Assembly (NCBI RefSeq): GCF_007860175.1
Contig: NZ_SJPX01000006.1
Span: 560,074 to 624,073, forward strand
Direction: 5' to 3'
Length of the DNA: 64,000 bases
DNA from: Rubripirellula reticaptiva
GTDB taxonomy: Bacteria > Planctomycetota > Planctomycetia > Pirellulales > Pirellulaceae
Every line of letters starts with the position of its first letter. Position 1 is the stretch's first letter. Under the pieces are notes generated by a model, which had not been told where the DNA came from, did no database searches, and was given only the letters and a program-made list of their open reading frames with translations. Positions 26,815-37,027 of the stretch are shown here, piece by piece. The position numbers and the translations under genes are program-made.

Positions 26815-27765
26815 ATGTTAAGTCGCGTCGCCGAATCGATCTATTGGATGAGCCGCCAAATGGAACGGGCCGAAAACTTGGCTCGGTTCTTGGAAGTCAC
26901 CTTGCACCTAACGCTCGACCAACCCGATTCGTTGGTCGATCCTTGGGGGCCGCTGGTGCAAATCACCGGCGACAACGAGTGGTTCCACGACAAGTATGGC
27001 ACGCCGAATCAGCAAAGCGTCGTGAACTTCTTGGCGTTCGACACGGACTACCATTCGTCGATGTTGACATGTCTTCGTGCAGCACGCGAAAACGCAAAAA
27101 GCGTTCGCGAAACGCTGTCGAGCGAGGCGTTTGAACAGATCAACCAGTTCTATCACTTCGTCTGCGATTCGAGCGCATCGCAAATCACCGACCCTACCGC
27201 TGCATTCTTCGACAATGTCCGCGACTACTCGTTGTTGTGGTCAGGCATCCTGGATAGCACGATGTCGCACGATCAGTGCTGGCACTTTGCCAACGTCGGA
27301 CGACTGCTCGAACGGGCCGATAAGACGACGCGAATTTTGGATGTGAAGTACTTCAATCTGTTGCCCAATGTTTCGGACGTCGGAACCGCGATCGATGATC
27401 TGCAGTGGTCCGCGCTGCTGTTGGCGATCAGCGGCTTCGAAGCTTATCGCCGCGAACACCACTTGATGAACATCGAAAAAGTGGTTTCGTTCTTTCTGTT
27501 TCACCAAACGTTCCCCCGATCAGCAAGATCCTGTGTGGCCGGCGCCCACTGGTCACTTGGCGAAATCGAAAAGTGTTCCAGCACCGAACTTCGCGGCGAA
27601 GCGATCCAACAAATCGAAGCACTCAAGCATCGATTGACCGAAAGCCAGGTCAAAGAAGTTCTGGCGGGCGGAATGCACCAGTTCATCGACTTGGTTCAGA
27701 TCGAATTGAACCAGATCGGCGAGTCTCTTACATACGATTATTTCAACGTAGCTAGGCCTTCATGA
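26815..27765 (+). CDS. Alpha-E (DUF403) protein
   Basis: A 316-residue all-helical protein starting MLSRVAESIYWMSRQMERAE, the hallmark of the alpha-E/DUF403 family. Further matches are CWHFANVGRLLERADKTTRI and SARSCVAGAHWSLGEIEKC. It always travels with permuted ATP-grasp proteins and may bind or present their substrate. The ATG at 26815 fits the family start; the frame is open upstream to 26515 inside the preceding gene. It overlaps the next gene by four bases (ATGA), so translation is probably coupled. Confidence 0.92.
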   Translation: MLSRVAESIYWMSRQMERAENLARFLEVTLHLTLDQPDSLVDPWGPLVQITGDNEWFHDKYGTPNQQSVVNFLAFDTDYHSSMLTCLRAARENAKSVRETLSSEAFEQINQFYHFVCDSSASQITDPTAAFFDNVRDYSLLWSGILDSTMSHDQCWHFANVGRLLERADKTTRILDVKYFNLLPNVSDVGTAIDDLQWSALLLAISGFEAYRREHHLMNIEKVVSFFLFHQTFPRSARSCVAGAHWSLGEIEKCSSTELRGEAIQQIEALKHRLTESQVKEVLAGGMHQFIDLVQIELNQIGESLTYDYFNVARPS

Positions 27766-30700
27766 CCATTCGCGTCGCTCTGCATCACGAAACCCGTTAT
27801 CAATACCCGCGTCCGATCACCGTTGGGCCGCAACTGGTGCGTTTGAAACCGGCCTATCACGGTCGAACTAGCATCGAAGCGTACGACATCCGTGTCTCGC
27901 CCGACGAGCACTTTTGCAATTGGCAACAGGACCCGTTTGCCAACCCGATCGCGCGATACGTGTTCGAAAAGCCAACCGATCACTTCTCGGTGACCGTCGA
28001 TCTAGTCGCCGACATGACGGTGATCAATCCGTTCGATTTCTTTGTCGAAGACGCCGCCGATTGCTGGCCCTTTGAATACGATCCCGATCTGAAGCAGCAG
28101 TTGTTGCCGTACTTGGTCAAAGGACCAATGACGCCCAAGCTTGCTGAGTGGGTTGATGGGATGCCAAAAAAGACCGATCGCATCATCGACTATTTGGTAG
28201 AAGTCAACGGCCTTGCGCAGAAACGAGTCAAATACAACATTCGCCTTGAGCCGGGCATGCAGACGCCCGAAGAAACACTGACCAAGAACAGCGGTTCTTG
28301 TCGAGACTCGGCGTGGATGCTGGTCGAATCGTTCCGGCAAGCCGGACTAGCCGCTCGGTTCGTGTCGGGTTATCTGATTCAATTGACTGCTGATGAGCCA
28401 CCGATTCCCGAAGCGGACGGCAGTGTGGCGCCCTCCGGTCCAGTCGAAGATTTCTGTGACTTGCACGCTTGGACCGAAGTCTTCTTGCCGGGCGCAGGCT
28501 GGGTCGGACTGGACCCCACCAGCGGTTTGTTCGCTGGCGAAGGACACATTCCGCTTGCGTGTACTCCGTCTTACACAGGCGCCGCGCCGATTTCGGGTGG
28601 CCACGAAGCTTGCGACGTCGAGTTCCACCACGAGATGAAGGTCACGCGAGTCTACGAGACGCCGCGAGTGACGAAGCCTTACTGTGATGAACAGTGGAAC
28701 CGAATCATGTCGGTTGGCGACGATGTGGATGCGATGCTTGAAGAGGGCGACGTGCGTTTGACGGTCGGTGGTGAACCCACATTTGTGTCGATCGACAACA
28801 TGGACGATCCCCAGTGGAACAGCGAAGCGGTGGGCGAAGAAAAACGCGTGCTCAGCAACGTGCTGTTGCTGCGCATGCGGGATCGCTTGGCTCCCGGGTC
28901 GATGCTGCACTACGGGCAAGGAAAGTGGTACCCCGGCGAACCGCTGCCACGTTGGGCGCTGACCTGCATCTGGCGAAAAGACGGCGAACCCATCTGGAAG
29001 AACCAGGACTACATCGCCGACGAAGGCACCGACTACGGTCACACGCCCGACGATGCCAAGAAATTTGTAAGTCACTTGGCAACCGAACTAAACATCAACG
29101 CCAAGATGTCGGTTCCGGTCTACGAAGACGTTTTTCATTACCTGTGGCGTGAAGACCGACTGCCCGTCGACATCGATCCAACCGATCCCAAGTTGGACGA
29201 TCCGCACGAACGCGCGATGATGATGCGCACGTTCACCAACGGACTTAGCAAACCTGTCGGTTATGTCCTGCCAGTTCGCCGCGCATGGTGGCAAGCCAAA
29301 GCGGGTTGGATTAGCGGCCGGTTGCCCGTACGCAGCGACAAACTGTATTTGATTCCCGGTGAATCGCCGATCGGATTGCGTTTGCCTCTGGCCGCACTAC
29401 CAGCGTCCTATTCCGCCAACGCTCCTTTCTATACGGCACCCGCCGACCCGTTTGCCCAGCGTAACCCGCTGCCCTCGATGCCTCGTGGAAACGAACCAGT
29501 GGTTCGGCAAACAGGTTCGGTCGATAACGCCAGCGATCCCGGTGGCGTGATCAACGAACAGGAACTCGACGAAGGCAAACCTGACGATCTGGAATCCGGC
29601 GAAGAAATCGTCGGAACGGCCATTTGCGTCGAATGTCGCTTTGGACGCTTGCACATCTTCATGCCGCCAACACAGCGTCTGGAGGACTATCTCGACCTCG
29701 TCGACGCGATCGAATCGACATGCGAAGCCCTGAAGGTGCCGGTCGTGTTAGAAGGCTATTTGCCGCCACCCGACGACCGCGTCGAATACTTCAAAGTGAC
29801 GCCGGACCCAGGCGTAATCGAAGTCAACACACAGCCAACGGCGACGTGGAAAGACCTCGTCGACCAAACGGAATCCCTGTACCACGATGCTCGGATGAGT
29901 CGTTTGGGCGCCGAAAAGTTCGACCTGGACGGACGACACACCGGGACCGGCGGTGGCAGCCACGTGGTGCTTGGCGGTGCTTCGCCATCGGAAAGCCCGT
30001 TCATTCGTCGCCCCGACTTGTTGGCCAGTATCATCCGGTTCTGGCACAACCACCCGGCGCTGTCGTTCATGTTCAGCAGCCGATTCATTGGACCGACCAG
30101 CCAAGCACCACGGATGGACGAGTCACGCCGCGACGCGGTGTACGAGATGGAAATCGCGATGAAGCAATTGGACAAAATTGGTGCCTACCAACCGCCTTGG
30201 ATGGTCGACCGATTGTTCCGCGATCTGCTGACGGACTTGACCGGCAATACGCACCGCGCTGAAATCTGTGTCGACAAACTCTATTCGCCCGACTCATCAA
30301 CTGGACGATTGGGATTGGTCGAGTTTCGTGGCTTCGAGATGCCACCAAATTCGCGTATGAACCTGGCACAACAGCTGTTGATTCGAGCCGCAGTGGCCGT
30401 GTTTTGGAAGAAACCGTATCGCGAACCTTTGGCGAACTGGGGCACGTCGCTTTACGACCGCTACATGCTGCCGCATTTCATCTGGCAAGACCTATGCAAG
30501 CTGATCGGTGATCTTAATCGCGAAGGCGTCGAGTTGGAATCAAGCTGGTTTGCTCCGCACCACGAGTTTCGTTTCCAGAAACTCGGCGAGGTGTCGATGA
30601 AAGACGTCAAGCTGCAGCTTCGCAACGCGATCGAACCTTGGTACGTGATGGGCGAAGAACCTGCCGCAGGCGGTACAGCTCGCTATGTCGATTCGTCACT

Positions 30701-31124
30701 GGAACGTCTGGAGGTCCTGATCGACGGTTTCGATCCATCGAAGATGGCAGTGCTGTGCAACGGAGTTGCGATTCCAATGCACCCCACGGGAACACAGTCG
30801 CAAGCGGTCGCGGGTGTAAAGTATCGCGCCTGGCAACCACCGCGCTGCCTGCACCCAACCATCGGGATCCACACACCGCTGCAATTCGACGTCGTCGAAC
30901 GATCCAGCGGAATGTCGATCGGCGGCTGCCGCTACCACGCGGTCCATCCTGGCGGACTGTCACACGCGGCATTCCCGATCAACGCCAACGAAGCCGAATC
31001 GCGACGCGCATCACGCTTCCAAGCCGGAACCATGACCGGCGGAGTGATCGAGATTCCCGAACCAACGATCCCCACCGGCTCAACCGAGTACGCCGTAACC
31101 CTCGACATGCGAACCGCGTTCTAG
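27762..31124 (+). CDS. Transglutaminase-like protein fused to DUF2126
   Basis: An 1120-residue protein. Residues 1-85 are the bacterial transglutaminase N-terminal domain. The transglutaminase-like core covers about 150-270 with the triad Cys180 (SGSCRDSAWML), His235 (LHAWTEVF) and Asp251 (GLDPTSG). The DUF2126 part covers about 320-1110, with RLTVGGEPTFVSIDNMDDPQ, LHYGQGKWYPGEPLPRW and HTGTGGGSHVVLGGASPSES. No signal peptide is visible. With the ATP-grasp and alpha-E genes it forms a predicted peptide-ligation or modification pathway whose product is unknown. The fused form is common in proteobacteria and planctomycetes. Confidence 0.93.
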   Translation: MTIRVALHHETRYQYPRPITVGPQLVRLKPAYHGRTSIEAYDIRVSPDEHFCNWQQDPFANPIARYVFEKPTDHFSVTVDLVADMTVINPFDFFVEDAADCWPFEYDPDLKQQLLPYLVKGPMTPKLAEWVDGMPKKTDRIIDYLVEVNGLAQKRVKYNIRLEPGMQTPEETLTKNSGSCRDSAWMLVESFRQAGLAARFVSGYLIQLTADEPPIPEADGSVAPSGPVEDFCDLHAWTEVFLPGAGWVGLDPTSGLFAGEGHIPLACTPSYTGAAPISGGHEACDVEFHHEMKVTRVYETPRVTKPYCDEQWNRIMSVGDDVDAMLEEGDVRLTVGGEPTFVSIDNMDDPQWNSEAVGEEKRVLSNVLLLRMRDRLAPGSMLHYGQGKWYPGEPLPRWALTCIWRKDGEPIWKNQDYIADEGTDYGHTPDDAKKFVSHLATELNINAKMSVPVYEDVFHYLWREDRLPVDIDPTDPKLDDPHERAMMMRTFTNGLSKPVGYVLPVRRAWWQAKAGWISGRLPVRSDKLYLIPGESPIGLRLPLAALPASYSANAPFYTAPADPFAQRNPLPSMPRGNEPVVRQTGSVDNASDPGGVINEQELDEGKPDDLESGEEIVGTAICVECRFGRLHIFMPPTQRLEDYLDLVDAIESTCEALKVPVVLEGYLPPPDDRVEYFKVTPDPGVIEVNTQPTATWKDLVDQTESLYHDARMSRLGAEKFDLDGRHTGTGGGSHVVLGGASPSESPFIRRPDLLASIIRFWHNHPALSFMFSSRFIGPTSQAPRMDESRRDAVYEMEIAMKQLDKIGAYQPPWMVDRLFRDLLTDLTGNTHRAEICVDKLYSPDSSTGRLGLVEFRGFEMPPNSRMNLAQQLLIRAAVAVFWKKPYREPLANWGTSLYDRYMLPHFIWQDLCKLIGDLNREGVELESSWFAPHHEFRFQKLGEVSMKDVKLQLRNAIEPWYVMGEEPAAGGTARYVDSSLERLEVLIDGFDPSKMAVLCNGVAIPMHPTGTQSQAVAGVKYRAWQPPRCLHPTIGIHTPLQFDVVERSSGMSIGGCRYHAVHPGGLSHAAFPINANEAESRRASRFQAGTMTGGVIEIPEPTIPTGSTEYAVTLDMRTAF

Positions 31125-31198
31125 GTCACTATCGGAAAGACTGGAACCACAGGTCCTATAACAAATCCGTAGACTGCAAATCAGTTCACGCCGGGGAA

Positions 31199-31222
31199 TC
31201 AACCACAACATTCTGTGGTTGA
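31199..31222 (+). terminator. 9-base-pair hairpin after the ATP-grasp operon
   Basis: TCAACCACA and TGTGGTTGA form a perfect stem around a six-base loop, 75 bases after the stop of the transglutaminase-DUF2126 gene. No T-run follows, so termination is uncertain. The rest of the 31125-31387 gap holds another small stem (CTAATC/GATTAG) near 31250 and nothing else recognised. Confidence 0.35.
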
Positions 31223-31387
31223 GCAGAGCAGGGCAATGACTCGATCGCCCTCTAATCTTTTCTTGATTAGTCTGTTTCAATCGCCGCCACTGTGGCTCGC
31301 GAGTGAACGAACAACTCCTGAGGGCTTTCCAAATCGAAGACTGAACTGAACACCGGTGCTGATTCTGCCTTCTAGACCAACCGCTAA

Positions 31388-33574
31388 TCAATTGTCCTCA
31401 TTGCCGATTAGGCCGATTTTGGATAGGTCGATGGGGAGGATGCCCATCTTTAGTGCCGGCGAGTTGGGTTTGAATCGGAAGTCTCCGTTTTCGGGGTCGA
31501 CGAACAGTGGGTCGACTGACTGGCTGTTGGCGTCGACGCCGTCGGCTTGCTGCTTCTTTAGCATCTGGTTGCTCACGTCCGGATCTGTTGCACAGAAGTA
31601 GATGTTGTAGTCGGTATCAGCATCCATGGACCTCGCCAACTCGCGTCCTCGGCTATCCTCCGTTTTTCGCTTGTTTCCTGGAGCCAACTCATCGATGAAC
31701 ACCGAGTCCTTGTTGACCGAATAGAAAACATTTCGCTTGATCACAGCGTCCGACAGAGGACCTTCTCGTAGCGACATGTAGTAACCTCGCGGAGGCGCAA
31801 GCACGTCAACAACGATATTGTTCTCGGCACGATTGTTCAGTTTCAAAATGATCCCTTGCGCCATGCACTTGTAGATCAAGTTCTCAGCGATCAGCGTGTC
31901 TCGTTGACCTCCATCGGTTCGGATCGCCGCTTGCATCAGCATCGGCGTGACCAAGTGATGGATGTAGTTGCGACGGATGACATTCCCGGCACCAGCACCA
32001 CGAATGTAGATTCCGTTGCCGTCGCCCATCGTTTCCATCACGTTGTGAATCTCGTTGTATTCGATCTGGTTTTCAGTCGAGTGGAGAAACGGTTTAACGT
32101 CTTCCGGCGATGGATTCTTGGGCAGTTCACCGACTTCGTGTTTCCGAATGGTTCGGCAAAGCTCGCGGCCATTTTTGGCGAAAAAATGGCTCATGAAACC
32201 AGACACGATCATTCCACAGTACGGCATGTGGTGGACCAGATTGTTCGCCACACGATTCTGGCCGCTCTGCCAGACCATGATGCCAGCCGAATGCAGGTAG
32301 ATCAGTCCCATGTGATGAATGTGGTTGTTGACGACCAGATTGTTTCGATTCACATCCTTGGTTCCCGGACCGTAACCGCAAAGCAAAATGCCGGCGCCGC
32401 CCATGTGCTCGATGTGGTTGCCGGAGATCTTGTTGTTCTGGCCATGCAGATCCACGCGAATCGCTCCGCTTCCGCTGTGGGCAAAGTGACATTGTTGGAT
32501 CACGCAGTTTTCCGCCCCACGCAGACGAACCAACGCGTTGGCCTTGTCGTGCATGTCCCAATCATGCTGCAGCCCGGCATCGTCAGCGGTCAACTGGTAA
32601 CGCTCGCCATGCATGAACGTCAGACCACGAAAGCACAGATTGCGCGCTGGGGTGTCTTTCGGACCTTCCTTGTCGATTTGGCCCTCGATGCGAATCAGTT
32701 CGGTTAATTGAGGCGATACGACAGTGGATTCGTTACGAGGCCAGAGGTAGACCTTGCCTTCCTTTGTGTTGAGAACCCATTCACCCGGCTCGTCGAGTTC
32801 CTCCAACGCGTTCTCCACCCAACAAGATTCGACGGTCGGCAGAAAGTGCAGCTTGTTCATCGCGTACGTCGCATCGATCGACGTTTTCGCCATTTGCTTC
32901 TTTTCATCGACCGAAACCAACGGCAGCACATTCGAGATCCAGGCATGGTGCGGCCGGACGATAATCTCTACGTCTGCTACGTTTGGCCAATTCTTCAATC
33001 GACCTGCGGGAAAGTGAAGCTCGTTTCGACTGCCGCCACCGAGCGGGATAAACCCTTCGGATCGGGCGCGCGGAAGCAATCCTTCCGAATCGTAAAGCGT
33101 GAAGAACCGATCCGAGACATCGGCCATCCAAACGTTACCCTTTGCAGCATCAGGTAGTCCTGGCAACGCCGCGGTGACTTTCTTCCAGCCCGCGATCTCC
33201 TTGCCCGAGCTAAAAACTGGCGTCTCGCCAGGATACGCCGCGTAGGTGATCGTCGAGTCGCCCTGTGGCGAATCTTCCAGACCAAACACCACTGTTTCGC
33301 TGAGCCGGTAGGTTCCACCGCGAACGTGAACCAAGACGCTTTTCGATGGCGTCCCTAATTCTCGCACCGCGTCACGCGCCCGCTGCAAGGTTGCGAACGG
33401 CCCATTGCCGCCGCTTTGATCCGGATCCGGCAAGGTACCTGCCCAAGCATCGGAGCCTTGGGGGGACACATAAAAATCAGCTGCGTGCACGTCATCCACC
33501 GCTACAGCGATGCCAACACAGACTGTTATCAGCGCCAACAGGTAACCGTATCGTTCGTTTTTCAAGAATCTCAT
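31388..33574 (-). CDS. Secreted right-handed beta-helix protein (GH141-like)
   Basis: A 728-residue exported protein. The signal peptide covers residues 1-32 (GYLLALITVCVGIAVAVDDV). The mature start ADFYVSPQGSDAWAGTLPD and HVRGGTYRLSETVVFG are typical of parallel beta-helix polysaccharide enzymes. The coils show the repeats NKISGNHIEHMGGAGILLCG, NNLVVNNHIHHMGLIYLHSA and NQIEYNEIHNVMETMGDGNG. The layout resembles GH141 enzymes (fucosidase or xylanase), but pectate-lyase-like or epimerase functions are possible. It starts four bases after the hydrolase stop and closes a three-gene operon with a sulfatase and that hydrolase. Confidence 0.8.
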   Translation of the reverse strand: MRFLKNERYGYLLALITVCVGIAVAVDDVHAADFYVSPQGSDAWAGTLPDPDQSGGNGPFATLQRARDAVRELGTPSKSVLVHVRGGTYRLSETVVFGLEDSPQGDSTITYAAYPGETPVFSSGKEIAGWKKVTAALPGLPDAAKGNVWMADVSDRFFTLYDSEGLLPRARSEGFIPLGGGSRNELHFPAGRLKNWPNVADVEIIVRPHHAWISNVLPLVSVDEKKQMAKTSIDATYAMNKLHFLPTVESCWVENALEELDEPGEWVLNTKEGKVYLWPRNESTVVSPQLTELIRIEGQIDKEGPKDTPARNLCFRGLTFMHGERYQLTADDAGLQHDWDMHDKANALVRLRGAENCVIQQCHFAHSGSGAIRVDLHGQNNKISGNHIEHMGGAGILLCGYGPGTKDVNRNNLVVNNHIHHMGLIYLHSAGIMVWQSGQNRVANNLVHHMPYCGMIVSGFMSHFFAKNGRELCRTIRKHEVGELPKNPSPEDVKPFLHSTENQIEYNEIHNVMETMGDGNGIYIRGAGAGNVIRRNYIHHLVTPMLMQAAIRTDGGQRDTLIAENLIYKCMAQGIILKLNNRAENNIVVDVLAPPRGYYMSLREGPLSDAVIKRNVFYSVNKDSVFIDELAPGNKRKTEDSRGRELARSMDADTDYNIYFCATDPDVSNQMLKKQQADGVDANSQSVDPLFVDPENGDFRFKPNSPALKMGILPIDLSKIGLIGNEDN

Positions 33575-33578
33575 TGTG

Positions 33579-34550
33579 TCAGTCTCGTGTTTCCAAATGT
33601 GTGATTTGCCGCAATGCGTACTCGGCGGTGATACGTTGAATCTCTGCCAAACCGGGTTCCGGATCTCCACCGGCTTTCCGCCAATTATGGCCCGCGTTCT
33701 TCACGATAATCATTTCAACATCGGCACCGATTTGATCGGCTTTCTTCTTCAGGTGGATCGCATGCGGCAGCGGAATGGTCGCATCCGTATCACCTTGCAA
33801 CATCAACAGCGGCGGGCTGTCTTTCTTGATCCAGTAGTACGGACTCATTTCCTCGAAAGCCTTCGAGTGCTCTTTGTAACCGCCTTGGTCGCCAGAAATC
33901 CGTTGACCGAATCGATCAGGATCCTTGTCCGACAGACCCGTTTTGAAAAGGTTGATATCCGTAAAATCAGATGGTCCATACCAAGAGATTCCTGCGACTG
34001 GTTGCACAGCGACATCGGCAAGACTCTGATCACCCGTGAATTCAACTGGCGAGGAGACCGTCAACATCTGCGCGAGTTGACCGCCTGCGGAATCGCCAAA
34101 AACGACGATTCGATTTGGATCGATGGAATACTGCGACGCGTTCTTTTTCAAATACCGCAATCCGTCCATGACGTCAGTTACGCAGTCTCGCATCAAGACA
34201 CCGCTGCCTTTCTTGCACAGCCGGTATTGGACGGCGACGCAAACGAATCCGTTTTCCGCCAGCTGCTGAAAAACAGGCAACATCAGACTGCTACCAAAAC
34301 CCGCCTTGCTACCTGCCGCCCATCCGCCACCGTGCACGTAATAGATTACGGGTGCTTCGTCGAATTTAGACGCGTTTGGCAGATAGATGTCCATCAGCAG
34401 TCGACGCGTACCAACTTGCTTGTACGCCACATCGCGAAAGGACTTTCCATTCCAATCGATTTCCGTTTTGCCTTTCTGTGCAAACGCTTCGTTGGCACAA
34501 CAGCCGATGCCGGCCATCACGGCCAGCATCAAAATCATGGCAGGTTTCAT
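33579..34550 (-). CDS. Secreted alpha/beta hydrolase, esterase-like
   Basis: A 323-residue protein with a signal peptide (residues 1-24, ending NEAFAQ). The oxyanion sequence YYVHGGGWAAGSK, the nucleophile elbow FGDSAGGQLA, the acid in LQGDTDATIPLPH and the His in NAGHNWRKAGGD define the hormone-sensitive-lipase/BD-FAE type of carbohydrate esterases. It probably removes acetyl or other esters from polysaccharides. It starts 13 bases after the sulfatase stop and ends four bases before the beta-helix protein, a clear operon. Confidence 0.87.
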   Translation of the reverse strand: MKPAMILMLAVMAGIGCCANEAFAQKGKTEIDWNGKSFRDVAYKQVGTRRLLMDIYLPNASKFDEAPVIYYVHGGGWAAGSKAGFGSSLMLPVFQQLAENGFVCVAVQYRLCKKGSGVLMRDCVTDVMDGLRYLKKNASQYSIDPNRIVVFGDSAGGQLAQMLTVSSPVEFTGDQSLADVAVQPVAGISWYGPSDFTDINLFKTGLSDKDPDRFGQRISGDQGGYKEHSKAFEEMSPYYWIKKDSPPLLMLQGDTDATIPLPHAIHLKKKADQIGADVEMIIVKNAGHNWRKAGGDPEPGLAEIQRITAEYALRQITHLETRD

Positions 34551-34563
34551 GGGAGTGTTCTTT

Positions 34564-36378
34564 CTAGTTGTTGACCTGAGGTGGGACGCGTCCATACGAC
34601 GGATCATAGACGGGAATGCCCATCCCTTGCGGAGTTTGCCAGTCGGCTTTGGGCTGATGCGTCACGTAGGCATAGTACGGCGTGGCCGTCAGGTCGGGAC
34701 CGATGAAGACCGGTGCGAGCTTGGTGACTCCCTTTTTCAAAGTGACTTTAAACGTAACCTCTTTCGCACCTGTTGGGATGTCCTGGGTTTCGTCAACATC
34801 ACCGATACGCAATCGCGCTTGCTTGTAATTGAACGCCTTGCCGTAGGTGCCATCGTTGATGCCTTTGTCGGCCTCCACAGGCCAGCGGCGAAGTGAAATC
34901 TCATAGTCGCCGTCGCGTTCGACTTCGATGGCCCAGAACGATTCTTCGGCGACATCGCCGTTTTGAATGTGCCCTTGGTTCCAGGGTGGAAGTTTGTCGA
35001 TCAGCCAGTCGTGCGACGACAGCGAAACGATGGGCGAATGTTCCGATCCAATGACCATGTAACTGGTCAGGTCGTGTTCCGTTGAAACGTCATTCCAGAA
35101 CTTATCGTATTCATCTCGCAAACGATCCAGTTCGGCAGGATGCTGTGCCGCCAAATCAGTCGCCTGCTTTGGATCGGCATTCAGGTCGTAAAGTTCTTCG
35201 CCGTTGACCAATCGCCAACGGTCATCCATCACAGCACTCTTTCGCCACTTGATAGGGTCCACGACACGCTGTGACTCGACCACTAGCGTACGCTCCGGCC
35301 AATCATTGCCATCGGTATGCAGCAAGCTGGCGATGCTGCGGCCATCGAAATCGATCGCTGGTGCCTCGAGATCACACAGTTCGATGAATGTTGGCAAAAC
35401 ATCAATGTGCGCCGTCAAACGGTCAATGGACTTCCCCGCTTCGATCTTTCCGCCCGGCCAACGAATGATGAACGGGACACGGTGGCCGCCATCGTATTCA
35501 GAATTTTTCATCCCCCGCATGCCACCATCGAACCCACGACCGTCTTTTAATCCGCCTGCGGTCCCATTGTCAGTCATGAACACCAAAATGGTGTTGTCGG
35601 CGATGCCTTCGTCATCAAGCATCTTGATCAGCTTGGCTATGTTGTCGTCAACATTGGTGATCATGCCATAGAATTCAGTGATCGAAACCTGCGGGTTTCC
35701 TTCATAGGGCTGCGTGTACTCTTCTGGGCAGTAGTACGGACTGTGTGGCGCGTTAGTCGAGATGTAGGCAAAAAACGGCTTGTCTTTGTTTGCCTTGATG
35801 AACTTCATGCCTTCGTTGAACCAAACGTCCGTACAGAAGCCTTCGAAACGTTGGTGTTTTCCATTAACGACGTACGTGTCGTCGAAATAATCGTTCCCCC
35901 AATAGTCCGGTGCTTGACCGACTCCGCCGGCCTTGTGATAGACACAGTGCTGGAATCCTCGGTCTTCCGGGCGATAGGGATAGCAGTCGCCGAGGTGCCA
36001 TTTGCCGAACAGCCCAGTGGCGTAACCGTTGTCGCCAAAGACGTTAGCCATCGTCGTTTCACGGCGTCGCAACATGTTGCGTCCCTGAACGGTGTGCCAT
36101 ACGCCGACACGATCAGAGTATCGCCCGCTCATCAATGCCGATCGAGTCGGAGCGCAAGTCGGATCAACATGAAAGTTGGTAAGCAGCGTGCCCTGACTGC
36201 ATAGTTTGTCGATCGTCGGAGTCTTGATGGCAGGGTTGCCCGTGAAAGCAACGTCGCCGTAGCCTTGGTCGTCGGTAATGACAACGATAACATTCGGTCG
36301 ACTTGCTTCGTCTGAATAGACCGAGGGCAAGAAAGCCGCTGCGATGACCAAGGTTTGAATGAAGCGTACGAATTGCAT
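34564..36378 (-). CDS. Arylsulfatase-type sulfatase 1
   Basis: A 604-residue exported sulfatase. A signal peptide ends near residue 22 (SVYSDE). The metal-binding start is [19 protein letters not shown], and the formylglycine motif is Cys75 in [33 protein letters not shown] and FIIRWPGG are further family segments. The last 150 residues form an extra beta-rich domain. It is first in an operon with the esterase and beta-helix protein, so it likely desulfates the same polysaccharide. The frame is open to 36477, but the signal peptide starts at 36378. Confidence 0.93.
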   Translation of the reverse strand: MQFVRFIQTLVIAAAFLPSVYSDEASRPNVIVVITDDQGYGDVAFTGNPAIKTPTIDKLCSQGTLLTNFHVDPTCAPTRSALMSGRYSDRVGVWHTVQGRNMLRRRETTMANVFGDNGYATGLFGKWHLGDCYPYRPEDRGFQHCVYHKAGGVGQAPDYWGNDYFDDTYVVNGKHQRFEGFCTDVWFNEGMKFIKANKDKPFFAYISTNAPHSPYYCPEEYTQPYEGNPQVSITEFYGMITNVDDNIAKLIKMLDDEGIADNTILVFMTDNGTAGGLKDGRGFDGGMRGMKNSEYDGGHRVPFIIRWPGGKIEAGKSIDRLTAHIDVLPTFIELCDLEAPAIDFDGRSIASLLHTDGNDWPERTLVVESQRVVDPIKWRKSAVMDDRWRLVNGEELYDLNADPKQATDLAAQHPAELDRLRDEYDKFWNDVSTEHDLTSYMVIGSEHSPIVSLSSHDWLIDKLPPWNQGHIQNGDVAEESFWAIEVERDGDYEISLRRWPVEADKGINDGTYGKAFNYKQARLRIGDVDETQDIPTGAKEVTFKVTLKKGVTKLAPVFIGPDLTATPYYAYVTHQPKADWQTPQGMGIPVYDPSYGRVPPQVNN

Positions 36379-37027
36379 AACAAGCTCTTGGGTAATACGG
36401 TCTCGAGATTTGTATCGACGTGCATGACGCTCGGTCGAACCGCCAAGGTCGATCAAGCAGCAACTCATCACTTCCAAAAGGTTTCACCAATGCGAATCCC
36501 TACCGGTTGCTAAGTTACGATTTCAACTGGATCGAAAACCGGCCACCAAGGTATCCGGTAACGATTTGCGAGGCGTGATCGTTAGAGCATTGGAAGAACG
36601 CGCCGATTTCATATTCTGGTCACTGCCCATCAGCTTGCAGCCAAAAATTTCGGTATCGAACGGTTCACCGGTCGCAAGCGACGTGGTCACGTTGTCTTTG
36701 GTAGGCGGAGACAGCACGCAGGCGAAGTTGCCGTGACTGACCCGATGGCCGTTTAAGCGAGTGCCGATTGACCGTTGTCGAACACCAAGCGAGAGATGTC
36801 CATGCAGGGGAGTCTTTCCGAGATTCGCGCATACCGCAATCTCGTCGCGATACTCATTCATCCACTCCTTGGTGTGCTCTATTCTGTGTTCGTCTCAGAG
36901 AGACGGACCGACATCATGTGCGGAAGGCCGTGAAGCCTCGGGGAATGCGGGGCTATCCGGCCGATTGCATGTCGTGGCTCACAAGATCGAAAAATCGCTG
37001 GCCACATCGCCAATCACTCGCCTGAAA
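36379..37027. other. Gap with only a gene remnant
   Basis: Apart from the fucosidase-like remnant at 36523-36897 on the minus strand, this stretch holds no gene I can support. The part next to 36378 should contain the promoter of the sulfatase operon. Confidence 0.4.
36523..36897 (-). pseudogene. Remnant resembling a GH29 fucosidase C-terminal domain
   Basis: The open frame ending at 36523 encodes VTTSLATGEPFDTEIF, GCKLMGSDQNMKSARSSNAL and TITPRKSLPDTLVAGF. The pattern of a linker, LLGSD-like turn, DGLTI-like strand and final AVGF strand is that of the beta domain closing GH29 fucosidases (compare VTMLGSKETLEWNRTEDGL at the end of the intact fucosidase in this window). No barrel sequence is found upstream; the frame meets a stop at 36895-36897 after a few codons beyond the ATG at 36861. 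It looks like the tail of a deleted gene. Confidence 0.4.
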
